This document shows, in pieces, positions 50,891-59,471 of a stretch of DNA of 64,000 nucleotides. Under the pieces are notes generated by a model. The model had not been told where the DNA came from, searched no databases, and saw only the letters and a list, made by a program, of their open reading frames with translations. Numbering within the stretch: the stretch's first letter is position 1; each line of letters opens with the position of its first letter. Origin of the DNA: Solimonas sp041659605 (GTDB lineage Bacteria; Pseudomonadota; Gammaproteobacteria; Nevskiales; Nevskiaceae); assembly GCA_041659605.1 (NCBI GenBank), contig JBAZXW010000002.1, forward strand, positions 1-64,000, written 5' to 3'. The position numbers and the translations under genes were made by a program.

Positions 50891-52203
50891 TTATCCGCAA
50901 TCCCGTCTTTGCCGGAGCACTCGTGGTTCTCGTTCTGACCGGCTGCGGAACGACACAGGATGCATCCCAGGCCGAGCAGCAGGACCTAGGGCTGGCGCGC
51001 GGCTTCGGGCCGGACGGTACCTTCTACGCGCCGCCCCCCGATGGCGCCGGCAGGAGCGTGGCGACGCGCTGGCCCATCGTGCTCTCGCACGCGTTCTCGG
51101 TGACCGCGCAGCAGTCTTTCCAGAGCGATGCGACTGCCGACGGCGGTGGCAACGAGGTCTATGGCGTCAAGCAGATGCTGGAAGCTGGCGGTGCCGTGGT
51201 CTACCAGCCTGACAAGATCGCCTACGGTTCCAGCGAGACGCGCGGCCAACTGCTCTACAAGAAATGTGCAGGCACCACGCTCGACGAGATCCTGTGCAAG
51301 GGCAGTGATCCCGTCGAGGTCGATGGCGTCCACCTGGCGACACAGCGGTATTGCGCAGACCCGGCGCTGCGCGCGCGTCATGGCTTTGCCGACGAGGATG
51401 TGTGCCGCAGAAACCTGCAGTTCAACATCATCTGTCACTCGCAGGGCTGCCTGGATTCGCGCTACATGCTCGCCGCAGTCCGCAACGAGTACAGCGGCGA
51501 GTTGATGTACAAGAACGTCGTGAGCTGGACATCAATGGCCGGGGCCAACAAGGGTACGGCGCAGGCGGACTATTACCTTGAGGTTCTCGCCGCGTGCCTG
51601 TTTCCGGGCTGCAAATCGCCGCTGATCGATCTGGCCTATGCCGTCGATTCCGCGCGTCAGAACCAGGCGGTGGTCGTCAACGGCAGCGAATCGGCGGTGG
51701 CGCTGACGCGCAAGTACGTGCTTCTGACCACCGACATGGACTGCGATCCGGACCAGGGCGCGACTTGTTTGCCAAGCTTCAACCAACTCTATCCGTTGCC
51801 GGTCGACGCCGGTCACCCGGTCTTCTACCAGACGTTTACCTCGCAGGTGATCGATATCGATCATCCCTGCTACACGAGCAAGAAAAGCAACTGGCAGATC
51901 GTCATGGACAACGAGGGCCCGAACGACGGCAATATCTCGATCGACTCGCAGAAATTCACGACCTACGGCTGGGGTAATGCCGGTCCGGCCACGCCGGTGC
52001 TGCCGCGCTGGGTCGATGGCACGACGCTCGATCCGGCGCGAGCCCACCCAGGGCTTGAGCACATGGCGTATTCCGACCTCAAAGTGCCTGGCATGGATGA
52101 TGGCAAACTCAGCTGCGGCAGCGAAGACAACAGCATGTTCCGCTTCAGTCGCGTCGATTTGTATCGCGACATCGTTGCAGAACTGGTCGAACGGGGTTTC
52201 TAG
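50887..52203 (+). CDS. Lipase-like lipoprotein
   Basis: 438 residues with a GTG start overlapping the M28 stop. Lipobox VLTGCG (Cys19). WPIVLSHAFSVTAQ supplies the oxyanion region of class I bacterial lipases and IICHSQGCLDSRYM the nucleophile Ser; Asp and His candidates are in VIDIDHPCY and HPGLEHMAYSDL. Eight or more Cys suggest disulfides outside the cytosol. It resembles the triacylglycerol lipases of the HSQG type. With the peptidase it forms a surface hydrolytic pair probably under the divergent AraC protein. Confidence 0.8.
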   Translation: MIIRNPVFAGALVVLVLTGCGTTQDASQAEQQDLGLARGFGPDGTFYAPPPDGAGRSVATRWPIVLSHAFSVTAQQSFQSDATADGGGNEVYGVKQMLEAGGAVVYQPDKIAYGSSETRGQLLYKKCAGTTLDEILCKGSDPVEVDGVHLATQRYCADPALRARHGFADEDVCRRNLQFNIICHSQGCLDSRYMLAAVRNEYSGELMYKNVVSWTSMAGANKGTAQADYYLEVLAACLFPGCKSPLIDLAYAVDSARQNQAVVVNGSESAVALTRKYVLLTTDMDCDPDQGATCLPSFNQLYPLPVDAGHPVFYQTFTSQVIDIDHPCYTSKKSNWQIVMDNEGPNDGNISIDSQKFTTYGWGNAGPATPVLPRWVDGTTLDPARAHPGLEHMAYSDLKVPGMDDGKLSCGSEDNSMFRFSRVDLYRDIVAELVERGF

Positions 52204-52422
52204 TCAACAAGTGGAATAGGAAGCGGTTTGACCACATCCCTGTCTGCCCGCCGCCCGCGGCGACCTCATTGGAACGGCCACAAACAGTGGCATTCTTCAA
52301 AGAGCGGGATGCCGGTAGCTGCCATTCGTGACTGCCCGCCTCTGGCACGAAGCCGCCGAATCACGTGAAGACCGTGCCCACCGCGCGGCATGACGTCGCG
52401 CGTCCCGAGTCGAACCCCTGCG

Positions 52423-54567
52423 TCAGGCGACGGCAACCACCGCGCTGCTGAGCCGCTGCGCGATCCACAGTTCCAGTTCGTCCGCCGGCAGCGCGCGCGT
52501 GAACCAGAAGCCCTGGCCGCTGATGCCGCCGAGGCGGCGCAGGTAGGCGGCTTGCTCGGGGTGCTCGACGCATTCGGTGACGACTTGCATCTGCAGGCTG
52601 TGGCCGATCTCGATGATGCCGTTGAGCAGCGAGGTGGCATCGGCGTTGCCGGGCACGTCCTTGAGGAACGAACCGTCGATCTTGAGGATGTTTACGGGCA
52701 AGGCGCGCAGGTAGCGCGGCGATGAATAGCCGACGCCGAAATCGTCCACCGCGACGGAGAGCCCTTCCTGCCTGAGGCGCGAGAGCAGGGCGCTGGCCGC
52801 GTCCATATTTTCCAGCAGCGCTTCCTCGGTGATCTCGATCGCGAGCGCACTGCCCGACAGACCCCAGCGCCGCATTTCCGCGAGGATGTAGTCGTCGATC
52901 TTGGCGAGGCGCAGCTGCGCCGCGGAGAGATTGAACGAGGCCCGTGGCACCGGGACACCGCGCTTGAGCCAGTCGGCCATTTGCGCGCAGACGGTGCTGA
53001 CCGTCCATTCGGTGAAGGGCCGCAGCAGGTCGCCCGATTCCGCGACAGGGATGAAGTGGTCCGGCTGCACGTAGCTGCCGTCGTCGCGGCGCCAGCGGGC
53101 CAGCGCCTCGACGCCGAGCACCCGCGCGCCGGACATCGCCATGATCGGCTGATAGTGGAATCGGAGCTGCTGGCTGGCCATGGCCCGGTGCAGCTCGCGG
53201 TTCAGTTCCAGCACCCGGCTCGCGCGCTGCTGCATCGACGGCTCGTACATCTTCATGAAGCCGCGCGCATGCTTCTTGGCCCAGTGCAGCGCCGTGTCGC
53301 TGGCGTACAGCAATTGCTCGGCGCTGTCGGCGTGATCCGGATAGAGCGCGCAACCCAGGCTGGCGGACACCGCAAAGCCGTCACCGAGTTCCAGCGGAGC
53401 GGTCACGACGGCTTGCAGGGCTTCGCAGCGTTTCTGAAAGTCGGCGACGCCCTCCTCGCCGGCGGCGACGTCGGCAATCCACGTGTACAGATCCGGTCCC
53501 GTGCGCGCCAGCAGCGCCGACGTCGGGTCCGGCAACTGACGGCGCAGGCGCTCGGCGACTTCGCTGAGCGCGATGTCGCCGATCCGCGGACCGAGCGCGT
53601 GATTCAGCTCGCTGAAATGATCGAGTCCGAGCGTGACCAGGGCGAACCGCCGCTCCTGCGCGGCGCCCTGCGCAAGCACCTCATGCAGGCTTTCGCTGAA
53701 CTTGCTGCGGTTGGGCAGGCGCGTCAGTTCGTCGTACTGTGCGCGGTGCAGCGCGAGGCGCTGGGATGAGAGTGCCAGTTCGTTGGCGCGGTCGCGCTCC
53801 AGTTCGGCCAGCTTGCGGTCGGTGATGTCCTGACAGACGCCGGTCAGGCGGATCAGCTTGCCGACGTCGTTCGTGACCGGGAAGGCCCAGGTGTGCAGGT
53901 AACGCAGCTCGCCGTCGGTGTGGTAGATGCGCTCGTCGTGCGAGTAGGGCTTGAGGTTGTGAAAGGCATCGTTGGTGGCGTCGATCACCCGTTGGCGGTC
54001 GTCGGGATGCACCTTGCCCAGATAGCCCTCGTACGTGGGTGTGTAGGTTTGCGGCGTTTCGCCGTAGATGCGGTAGAGCTCCGGGCTCCACACGGCGTGC
54101 GGCTGCGTAATGTCCCAATCCCAGACGCCGAGATGGGCGACGCCCTGGGTGTCGACCAGCATCGACTCGCTGCGCCGCAGCCGGTCTTCCTCGCGCTTGC
54201 GTCCACTGATGTCCACGCCGTGGACGCCGTAGCCGGCGACGCGGCCCTCGCGCAGGACCGCGGTGAGATTGAGCCAGTACCAGCGGCGGATGCCGTCCGC
54301 GCCCAGCGTCGACACTTCGACCTGCCGGGCCTGGCCTTCCGTCCCGACAAGCTTGAGCGCCTGCTCGACTGCATCGGCGGATTCGAGCGAGAAATGCGCT
54401 GCGAGCGAGTGCCTGGGGGCATTGGGCGCATCGACGTTGGAGGCCAGAACCGTCCCGTCCGCAGCCAGTTGCGCGACGATGCCCGACTGGCCGTCAAACC
54501 ACTCGTGCAGCTTGTACGCTTCGGTCTGCGTGTCGGGTTCGCTGCTGCTCATTTCGCGGTCAGCCAT
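52423..54567 (-). CDS. PAS-GGDEF-EAL cyclic-di-GMP signalling protein
   Basis: 714 residues from ATG 54567. Two PAS-type sensor regions (about 15-120 and 130-255; LGVWDWDITQPHAVWSPEL) are followed by a GGDEF domain (about 275-430) whose signature is replaced by RTGPDLYTW, so cyclase activity is unlikely. The EAL domain (about 445-700) retains VEALARW, FNLSAAQ, IEITEEA, VDDFGVGYSS and ILKIDGSF; the last Glu is in TECVEHPEQ instead of the usual EGVE. It is expected to degrade c-di-GMP, with the degenerate GGDEF possibly binding GTP. It is a single-gene unit. Confidence 0.9.
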   Translation of the reverse strand: MADREMSSSEPDTQTEAYKLHEWFDGQSGIVAQLAADGTVLASNVDAPNAPRHSLAAHFSLESADAVEQALKLVGTEGQARQVEVSTLGADGIRRWYWLNLTAVLREGRVAGYGVHGVDISGRKREEDRLRRSESMLVDTQGVAHLGVWDWDITQPHAVWSPELYRIYGETPQTYTPTYEGYLGKVHPDDRQRVIDATNDAFHNLKPYSHDERIYHTDGELRYLHTWAFPVTNDVGKLIRLTGVCQDITDRKLAELERDRANELALSSQRLALHRAQYDELTRLPNRSKFSESLHEVLAQGAAQERRFALVTLGLDHFSELNHALGPRIGDIALSEVAERLRRQLPDPTSALLARTGPDLYTWIADVAAGEEGVADFQKRCEALQAVVTAPLELGDGFAVSASLGCALYPDHADSAEQLLYASDTALHWAKKHARGFMKMYEPSMQQRASRVLELNRELHRAMASQQLRFHYQPIMAMSGARVLGVEALARWRRDDGSYVQPDHFIPVAESGDLLRPFTEWTVSTVCAQMADWLKRGVPVPRASFNLSAAQLRLAKIDDYILAEMRRWGLSGSALAIEITEEALLENMDAASALLSRLRQEGLSVAVDDFGVGYSSPRYLRALPVNILKIDGSFLKDVPGNADATSLLNGIIEIGHSLQMQVVTECVEHPEQAAYLRRLGGISGQGFWFTRALPADELELWIAQRLSSAVVAVA

Positions 54568-54719
54568 GTTACGACCACGGCATGGAATGTATCGACTATA
54601 AGCTGTGGAATGCGGGCTTGGCGAAGGAAATTTCCGACTTCGTAAAAAAACTCTATGCATTCTCCGGGCGCGTCACCGCGAAGTGCCGCCCGCGAATCAC
54701 GCAACCAGCGCCAATGCAA

Positions 54720-55181
54720 TCAGAGATTCAAGGCCTTCTTCATCCACGCCGGCATGTTGAAGTCGTAGCACTTCTCCTCGGCGCGGCGCGTGATACGCCA
54801 GCCGTCGGCGGTGCGGACGTATTCGTCGACATACCAGAGTCCGAGGAACATCGTGTCGGTGCCGCCTTCCGGTTTGGGCACGACCATCGGGTTGAAGCAG
54901 GCGATGCGGCCGGTGGCGCGGTCGCCGTCGATCGTAAAGCCGCAGTTGCCGACGAAGTGCATGTACGCCGGGAAGTGCTGCAGCGCCTGCGGCAGCCATT
55001 TCTTGACCGCCGGATATGGCCCATCGACGCCGCCCATCGCGCGGTAGTCGATCCAGGCGTCGGGCGTGAACACGCTGTCCAGCGCCTCGAAGTCGCGGCG
55101 GTCGATCGCGTTGGCGTAGCGGACGACCAGGTCTTTCAGCTCGATGCGATCCGCGAGGCGCTGCAGCGCAGCCGGATTCAC
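54720..55181 (-). CDS. SnoaL-like (NTF2 fold) protein
   Basis: A 153-residue NTF2-fold protein from GTG 55181, overlapping the isomerase stop (GTGA). RIELKDLVVRYANAIDRRDF is the opening helix, LDSVFTPDAWIDYRAMGG the strand/turn that in isomerase- and dehydratase-like members carries acid residues, and YVRTADGWRITRR the closing hairpin. It belongs to SnoaL_4-type proteins common in steroid and polyketide pathways. Catalytic identity is unknown; its coupling with delta5-3-ketosteroid isomerase suggests a steroid intermediate. Confidence 0.82.
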   Translation of the reverse strand: MNPAALQRLADRIELKDLVVRYANAIDRRDFEALDSVFTPDAWIDYRAMGGVDGPYPAVKKWLPQALQHFPAYMHFVGNCGFTIDGDRATGRIACFNPMVVPKPEGGTDTMFLGLWYVDEYVRTADGWRITRRAEEKCYDFNMPAWMKKALNL

Positions 55182-55558
55182 TTCTGCAGCACCATGTCGG
55201 ACTTGCCCCAGTAGGCCTTCATCGACGTGAACTTGCCGGCATCGTTGAAGGTCATCACGTCGATCACCTGGATGTGCGCCTTGCCTTCGGGCATGTTGAG
55301 CCGCACGTCGAAGGCCATCGCCGCGGCGTTGCCGTGCGAGGCGCGGATCGGCGCCGCGAGTTCGAGGCGCGCGCCGGTGGCGATCGCCATCTTGTAGAAC
55401 GCGGCGATCTCGGCCTTGCCCTTCTTCAGCGGGCTGCCGACCGGGTCTTCGACGGTGGCATCGTCGGTGTAGAGATCGGCAATCGCGGCGGCGTCGCTGC
55501 GGTTGAAATGGTCGATATAGGCCTGCATCGCGGCCTTCATGCGAGTTTCGTCGGTCAT
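55178..55558 (-). CDS. ksi: Delta5-3-ketosteroid isomerase (steroid delta-isomerase)
   Basis: A 126-residue NTF2-fold enzyme that shifts the C5-C6 double bond of 3-keto-5-ene steroids to C4-C5. The catalytic residues align with the Comamonas and Pseudomonas enzymes: Tyr14 (MQAYIDHF), Asp38 (DDATVEDPVGS) and Asp100 (HIQVIDVMTF). IRASHGNAAAMAF and MKAYWGKSD also follow the family. The size is the usual one. It is translationally coupled to the SnoaL-like gene and divergent from the LuxR gene, which probably controls it. This is the firmest steroid marker in the window. Confidence 0.9.
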   Translation of the reverse strand: MTDETRMKAAMQAYIDHFNRSDAAAIADLYTDDATVEDPVGSPLKKGKAEIAAFYKMAIATGARLELAAPIRASHGNAAAMAFDVRLNMPEGKAHIQVIDVMTFNDAGKFTSMKAYWGKSDMVLQK

Positions 55559-55888
55559 GGCAGTGTGGGTTCGCGCAAAAAGGCGCGCGGCGATGATCGG
55601 GCAGCCGGGCGCACAAACGTCTCGTCCGGATGGGGGAGACGACCGGCATCGTTGCGGAATACGCTGCCATCCAGCTGTCACACGCCGTTGTGGGGCAGAG
55701 TACGTGGAACGGACGTGCCGTACCTCCGGAGCCCAGGCCGCCGGCGGTGCGGTATTGCTGCGCTCGCGGCTTGACGCCGCGTGCCGGGCAGCATATTGAT
55801 ACGTCACGTTCCCGATCGAGATCGAACGGCTTCCAGCAAGCCCAAGGAACGTCCGCCTGCCCCGTTGCAGGTGTGGAGGAGTGAGGAC
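55559..55888. promoter_or_regulatory. Divergent intergenic region between isomerase and LuxR genes
   Basis: 330 bases without a gene. It holds the rightward promoter listed at 55771-55799. A loose inverted repeat, GTACG-N14-CGTAC, in the middle is a possible regulator site. No convincing leftward promoter was found by eye. Confidence 0.4.
55771..55799 (+). promoter_or_regulatory. Predicted sigma70 promoter of the LuxR gene
   Basis: TTGACG at 55771-55776 and TATTGA at 55794-55799 with a 17-base spacer; transcription would start about 83 bases before the LuxR start codon. Confidence 0.6.
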
Positions 55889-57124
55889 ATGGCGACCACA
55901 GCCAAGGTGACGGAGATTTCCCTTGCGCAAGCGCGGCGTATGGGCAGCAAGACCGCAATGAGTCCGAGTCCCAAGGGCGCGGCGGCGCTCGACCTCGAGC
56001 AGGCCGACCGCCTGCTCGGCGCGATCTATGAAGGGCCGATGGAATCGCCGCCCTGGCAGACCGCGATGCAGCTGCTGCGCGATCAGCTGAAGGCCGGGCA
56101 CGTGACCCTGATGCTGCGGCCGCCGTCGTCCGACAGCGCCGGCATCATGATCAACACCGGTCCGGTGACGCGCCAGGGCGTCGAATCCTACGAGACCCAT
56201 TTCTTCGCGATGGACCCCTTCGTGCGCCTGCCGGAGGACGAGGTCGTCACCGCGGAAGAGCTGATCGGCCGCCAGTGGCTGCAGAGCGCGGTGTATCTCG
56301 AATACCTCAAGCCGCTCGACATTCGCCACCTGCTCGGCGCGGACATCTGCACCAAGGAAGGCATCGAGTGCCGTCTGCGCATCACGCGTGGACACAGCGC
56401 CGCGCCGTTCTCCGCCGAGGACAAGGCCGTCGTCCGCTTCATGCTGCCGCACCTGAAGCGCTCGATCCAGCTGCACGCGCGCCTCGACTTTCTCGAATGC
56501 GAACGCCAGCTGTTCGCCGGCACCGTCAACCGCATGCTGCTGGGCATGATCAGCCTCGCGCAGGACGGCACGATCATCGAGACCAACCAGGAAGCGCGCC
56601 GCATCCTCGCCGAGAAGGACGGCCTCTGGCTGTCCGGCAATACCTTGTGCGTCGACAGCAGCCAGGAAAGCCGCGACTTGCAACGCATGATCCGCTCCGC
56701 GCTCAGCGACTCCACGGCCGCTTTCAACAGCGAGAACAGCGAACCCGGCGTGGTCGAGGCAATGTCGGTGTCGCGCCCGTCCGGCCGCGCCAAGCTCGGC
56801 GTGCTGCTGCGCACGATCCCGCTCGGCCAGTGGTCGGAGAGCAAGCAGCGCCCGGCCGTCGTCGTGTTCCTGCGCGATCCGGAGTCCAACGCCGCACAGC
56901 CGTCGCAGGAACTGGTGCGCCGCCTGTTCGGGCTGACGCGCATGGAAGCACAGCTCGCGCTGCTGCTCGCCGAAGGCCTGACGCTGGACGAAGCCGCCGA
57001 ACAGATGAACGTGCGCCGCAACACCGCACGCACGCACCTGCGCTCGATCTTCTGCAAGACCGGCGTCACGCGCCAGACGATGCTGGTCAGGCTTCTGCTG
57101 AACAGCGTATTGACGCTCGGGTAA
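55889..57124 (+). CDS. LuxR family transcriptional regulator, PAS-type sensor
   Basis: 411 residues from ATG 55889 behind GGAGGAGTGAGG. The N-terminal region (about 30-180) has ETHFFAMDPFVRLPEDEVVT, the sensor pattern of a LuxR group common in steroid- and aromatic-degraders; residues 190-320 look PAS-like (GMISLAQDGTIIETNQEARR). The C-terminal HTH is LFGLTRMEAQLALLLAEGLT and then LDEAAEQMNVRRNTARTHLR. Architecture resembles TeiR-type activators of steroid catabolism. It is divergent from the ketosteroid isomerase and convergent with the SnoaL/SDR pair. Confidence 0.85.
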   Translation: MATTAKVTEISLAQARRMGSKTAMSPSPKGAAALDLEQADRLLGAIYEGPMESPPWQTAMQLLRDQLKAGHVTLMLRPPSSDSAGIMINTGPVTRQGVESYETHFFAMDPFVRLPEDEVVTAEELIGRQWLQSAVYLEYLKPLDIRHLLGADICTKEGIECRLRITRGHSAAPFSAEDKAVVRFMLPHLKRSIQLHARLDFLECERQLFAGTVNRMLLGMISLAQDGTIIETNQEARRILAEKDGLWLSGNTLCVDSSQESRDLQRMIRSALSDSTAAFNSENSEPGVVEAMSVSRPSGRAKLGVLLRTIPLGQWSESKQRPAVVVFLRDPESNAAQPSQELVRRLFGLTRMEAQLALLLAEGLTLDEAAEQMNVRRNTARTHLRSIFCKTGVTRQTMLVRLLLNSVLTLG

Positions 57125-57143
57125 AACCGGTCGCGCCAAAGCT

Positions 57144-57201
57144 GTAGCCCGGACGCAGTCCGGGGACGCGCCGCAACGCCCCGGGTTTCACCCGGGCTAC
57201 G
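57144..57201. repeat. GTAGCCCGG-type palindromic repeat
   Basis: Outer arms GTAGCCCGG and CCGGGCTAC enclose two small hairpins (CCGGACGCAGTCCGG and CCCGGGTTTCACCCGGG). It lies between convergent genes and may act as a bidirectional terminator. Family members are at 4454-4519 and 13861-13884. Confidence 0.65.
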
Positions 57202-57212
57202 AAGCGTCGCGC

Positions 57213-57698
57213 TCAGCCCGGCTGCTTCTTGCCGTGCTTCGCCAGCCAGTGCGCCGTGATGTTCGGCGCCTGCTCGAAGGGCGTCACGATCTCGTAGATG
57301 CGTTCGTAGGTCGCGCGCTTGATCAGCCACTTGCCGTCGCGCTTGACGTAGGTGTCGCGATACAGCGCGCTGCCCTCGGTGACGATCTTGTGGCGCAGGT
57401 CGAGGAACCAGTCGGTCAGATACCAGACGCCTGTGGCTTCGGTCGGCGACACGAGGTCGATTTCCGGATGGTTCACCGTGTGCCGAGCGATCGCCTCGGC
57501 GTGGAAGGCGTACTCGATCGCGCCGATGATCTTGTCGCGGCCCTCGGCTTCGAACAGGTAGCTGCCGCCCTGGTAACGGACGCTGGCGTCTTCGGTGAAC
57601 AGCTCCTTGAGTTCGGCGATGTTCGCCGTGTCGATGCAGCGGCAGTAGCGGTACTTGAGCCGGCGGATCTGTTCAATGTCTTCGAGTGGCAGGGTCAT
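57213..57698 (-). CDS. SnoaL-like (NTF2 fold) protein
   Basis: A 161-residue NTF2-fold protein. EDIEQIRRLKYRYCRCIDTA is the first helix, LFTEDASVRYQGGSYLFEAE the next strand set, and RDTYVKRDGKWLIKRATYER the terminal hairpin, typical of SnoaL_4 proteins. It follows the SDR at 57707 by eight bases, so the two are cotranscribed. The pair could act in sequence on one substrate. Function is not established. Confidence 0.8.
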   Translation of the reverse strand: MTLPLEDIEQIRRLKYRYCRCIDTANIAELKELFTEDASVRYQGGSYLFEAEGRDKIIGAIEYAFHAEAIARHTVNHPEIDLVSPTEATGVWYLTDWFLDLRHKIVTEGSALYRDTYVKRDGKWLIKRATYERIYEIVTPFEQAPNITAHWLAKHGKKQPG

Positions 57699-57706
57699 GT
57701 GCGTTC

Positions 57707-58474
57707 TCAGATTCCGAAGCCGCCGGACACGTTGATCTGCTGTCCGGTGACGTAGCCGTTGGTGGCGAGGAACACTGCGGCGCTGCCGATCTCTTCCGGC
57801 TTGCCCCAGCGCTTGATGCACAGCAGCTTCTGCGTTTCGTCGGTCCACTTCTGGTCGAAGACGCCGCGGCGCAGCAGTTCGAGGAACATGCCGGCCTCGA
57901 TCACGCCGACCAGCACCGAGTTGGCGCGGATGTTGTGGCGCCCCTCTTCCTTGGCGATGCCCCGGATCAAGGCTTCGTTCGCCGCCTTGGGCGCGACCGA
58001 CAAGCCGTCCTTGGGCGGCCACCAGACGTGGCCAGCCGAACCCAGGTGCACGTAGGACCCGCCGCCGCTCGCGCGCAGCTGCGGCAGCGTCGCCTGCACC
58101 GCGTTGAAGAAGCCGTGCACCTCGATGTCGATCGACTTGCGCCACAGCTCTTCGCTGGTCTCGGCGATGGCCACCTGCTCGACCACCGGGCCGGCGGCCC
58201 AGACAACCGTGTGGATGCGCCCATGCGCGGCGATCGCGGCCTTCACCGCCGCATCGACCTGGGCGCGCTCGCGCACGTCGGCAGCGTGCATCGTCGCCTT
58301 GCGTCCGTTCTTGGCGATCTCGCCGACGACCTTCTCGGCGACCGCCTGCTTGGAGCGATACACGATCGCGACGTCGGCGCCGGCACGGCCGAAGCTCTTC
58401 GCGACCTCCTGGCCGATGCCGCCGCTGCCGCCGAAGACCAGCGTCGCGCCGGCCGGGAACGATGCTTCAGTCAT
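57707..58474 (-). CDS. SDR-fold protein lacking the catalytic tyrosine
   Basis: A 255-residue SDR-fold protein. The cofactor loop FGGSGGIGQE and WAAGPVV (NNAG position) are present, and the C-terminus has the usual NVSGGFGI. In the expected YxxxK site the sequence is LSVAPKAAN, so the Tyr is replaced by Ser while Lys remains; the Ser of the preceding strand is in VHLGSAGH. Classical hydride transfer would need another residue, or the protein acts as an isomerase, dehydratase or binder. It is the first gene of a pair with the SnoaL-like gene at 57213. Confidence 0.8.
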   Translation of the reverse strand: MTEASFPAGATLVFGGSGGIGQEVAKSFGRAGADVAIVYRSKQAVAEKVVGEIAKNGRKATMHAADVRERAQVDAAVKAAIAAHGRIHTVVWAAGPVVEQVAIAETSEELWRKSIDIEVHGFFNAVQATLPQLRASGGGSYVHLGSAGHVWWPPKDGLSVAPKAANEALIRGIAKEEGRHNIRANSVLVGVIEAGMFLELLRRGVFDQKWTDETQKLLCIKRWGKPEEIGSAAVFLATNGYVTGQQINVSGGFGI

Positions 58475-58579
58475 TCCGCTCTCCTCGATGTCTTATTCAG
58501 AGGAGATTCTTCGCCGCGGCCCGCGGACCGGCATCACCCGTTAAGACGACGGCTCCGCGACGGACCGATCAGGCCGCCA

Positions 58580-59395
58580 TCAATTTCCAAGGTAGAAGGT
58601 CGCCGGATTGAACAGCCGGGCGGGCGGCGCCTTCTCGGTGTCCAGCCCGAGCACGCGCAGCACCGTCTTGCTGCCGTCGATCAGGTCGACCATCTCCATC
58701 TCGGACGCATACCAATGGCCGTCTGCCTGCCGCAGCGCTTCTGCGGAAGGGACCGACAGGCGCTTGCGTGCGCCTTCGCCCGCGAAGAACTCGATCTGCA
58801 AGGGCACGCAAGTCTGCTGGTCCACCCAGCTGCGCACGCGCGTGTACTTCGATCCAGAGTTCGCGGCGGGGGTGTAGTCGAGCATCGTGGTCTTTCGGCC
58901 GGACACTTCTTCGTGCCCGGAAATCGCCAGCGTCGCGTCGCTGACCGCGTACTGCATCTGCTTGAAGTCGTAATAGCTGAAGTTGGTGCCGAGCAGCGCA
59001 CCGTCGGCGAAATCGCCGCTGACGCGGCGCACGCGGCGTACCGACGGCAGATAGACGTACATGCCGTCCGCGCTCTCGCCTTCGGCCTGGCGCACGAGAT
59101 AGGACGCGCCCGCGAGATACTCCGGCGCCTCGATCCGCAGCGTTGCGCGCACCATTGACTGCTCACCCTGCGTCTCGCGCAGCGCATAGACGCGCCCACG
59201 CAGCGTGCGCACCGCGCCGCTCACATCGGTCGCAACCAGCTCCACCTTCTGCACGCGCACATTCTTCGGTACGTTGGCCTGCATGCAGGACTGCAGACTC
59301 TCGACCGTCTCCGCCGCAACCGCCGTAGACACGAACATCACCGTTGCCGCGAGCAGCAGCCGACCCATTCCGTTGTTTCGCCCTTTCTGTCGCAT
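58580..59395 (-). CDS. LolA-fold outer-membrane lipoprotein-sorting-like protein
   Basis: A 271-residue exported protein started at ATG 59395, with GGGGAG upstream. Signal peptide 1-27 ends AVAAE. The body has LRGRVYALRETQGEQSM, MYVYLPSVRRVRRVSGDFAD, GALLGTNFSYYDF and LDLIDGSKTV-like elements (DLIDGSKTVLRV) of the LolA-like family usually coupled to RND/MMPL lipid exporters. No exporter gene is adjacent here. It probably carries a lipid or lipoprotein across the periplasm. Confidence 0.85.
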   Translation of the reverse strand: MRQKGRNNGMGRLLLAATVMFVSTAVAAETVESLQSCMQANVPKNVRVQKVELVATDVSGAVRTLRGRVYALRETQGEQSMVRATLRIEAPEYLAGASYLVRQAEGESADGMYVYLPSVRRVRRVSGDFADGALLGTNFSYYDFKQMQYAVSDATLAISGHEEVSGRKTTMLDYTPAANSGSKYTRVRSWVDQQTCVPLQIEFFAGEGARKRLSVPSAEALRQADGHWYASEMEMVDLIDGSKTVLRVLGLDTEKAPPARLFNPATFYLGN

Positions 59396-59471
59396 GTTGC
59401 GTCTCCCCTTGCTGAATCCATTCAAGGCCAAGTACCCAATCCCCGCCCCAAGTCCGCCGTGCCGGCCGGCC

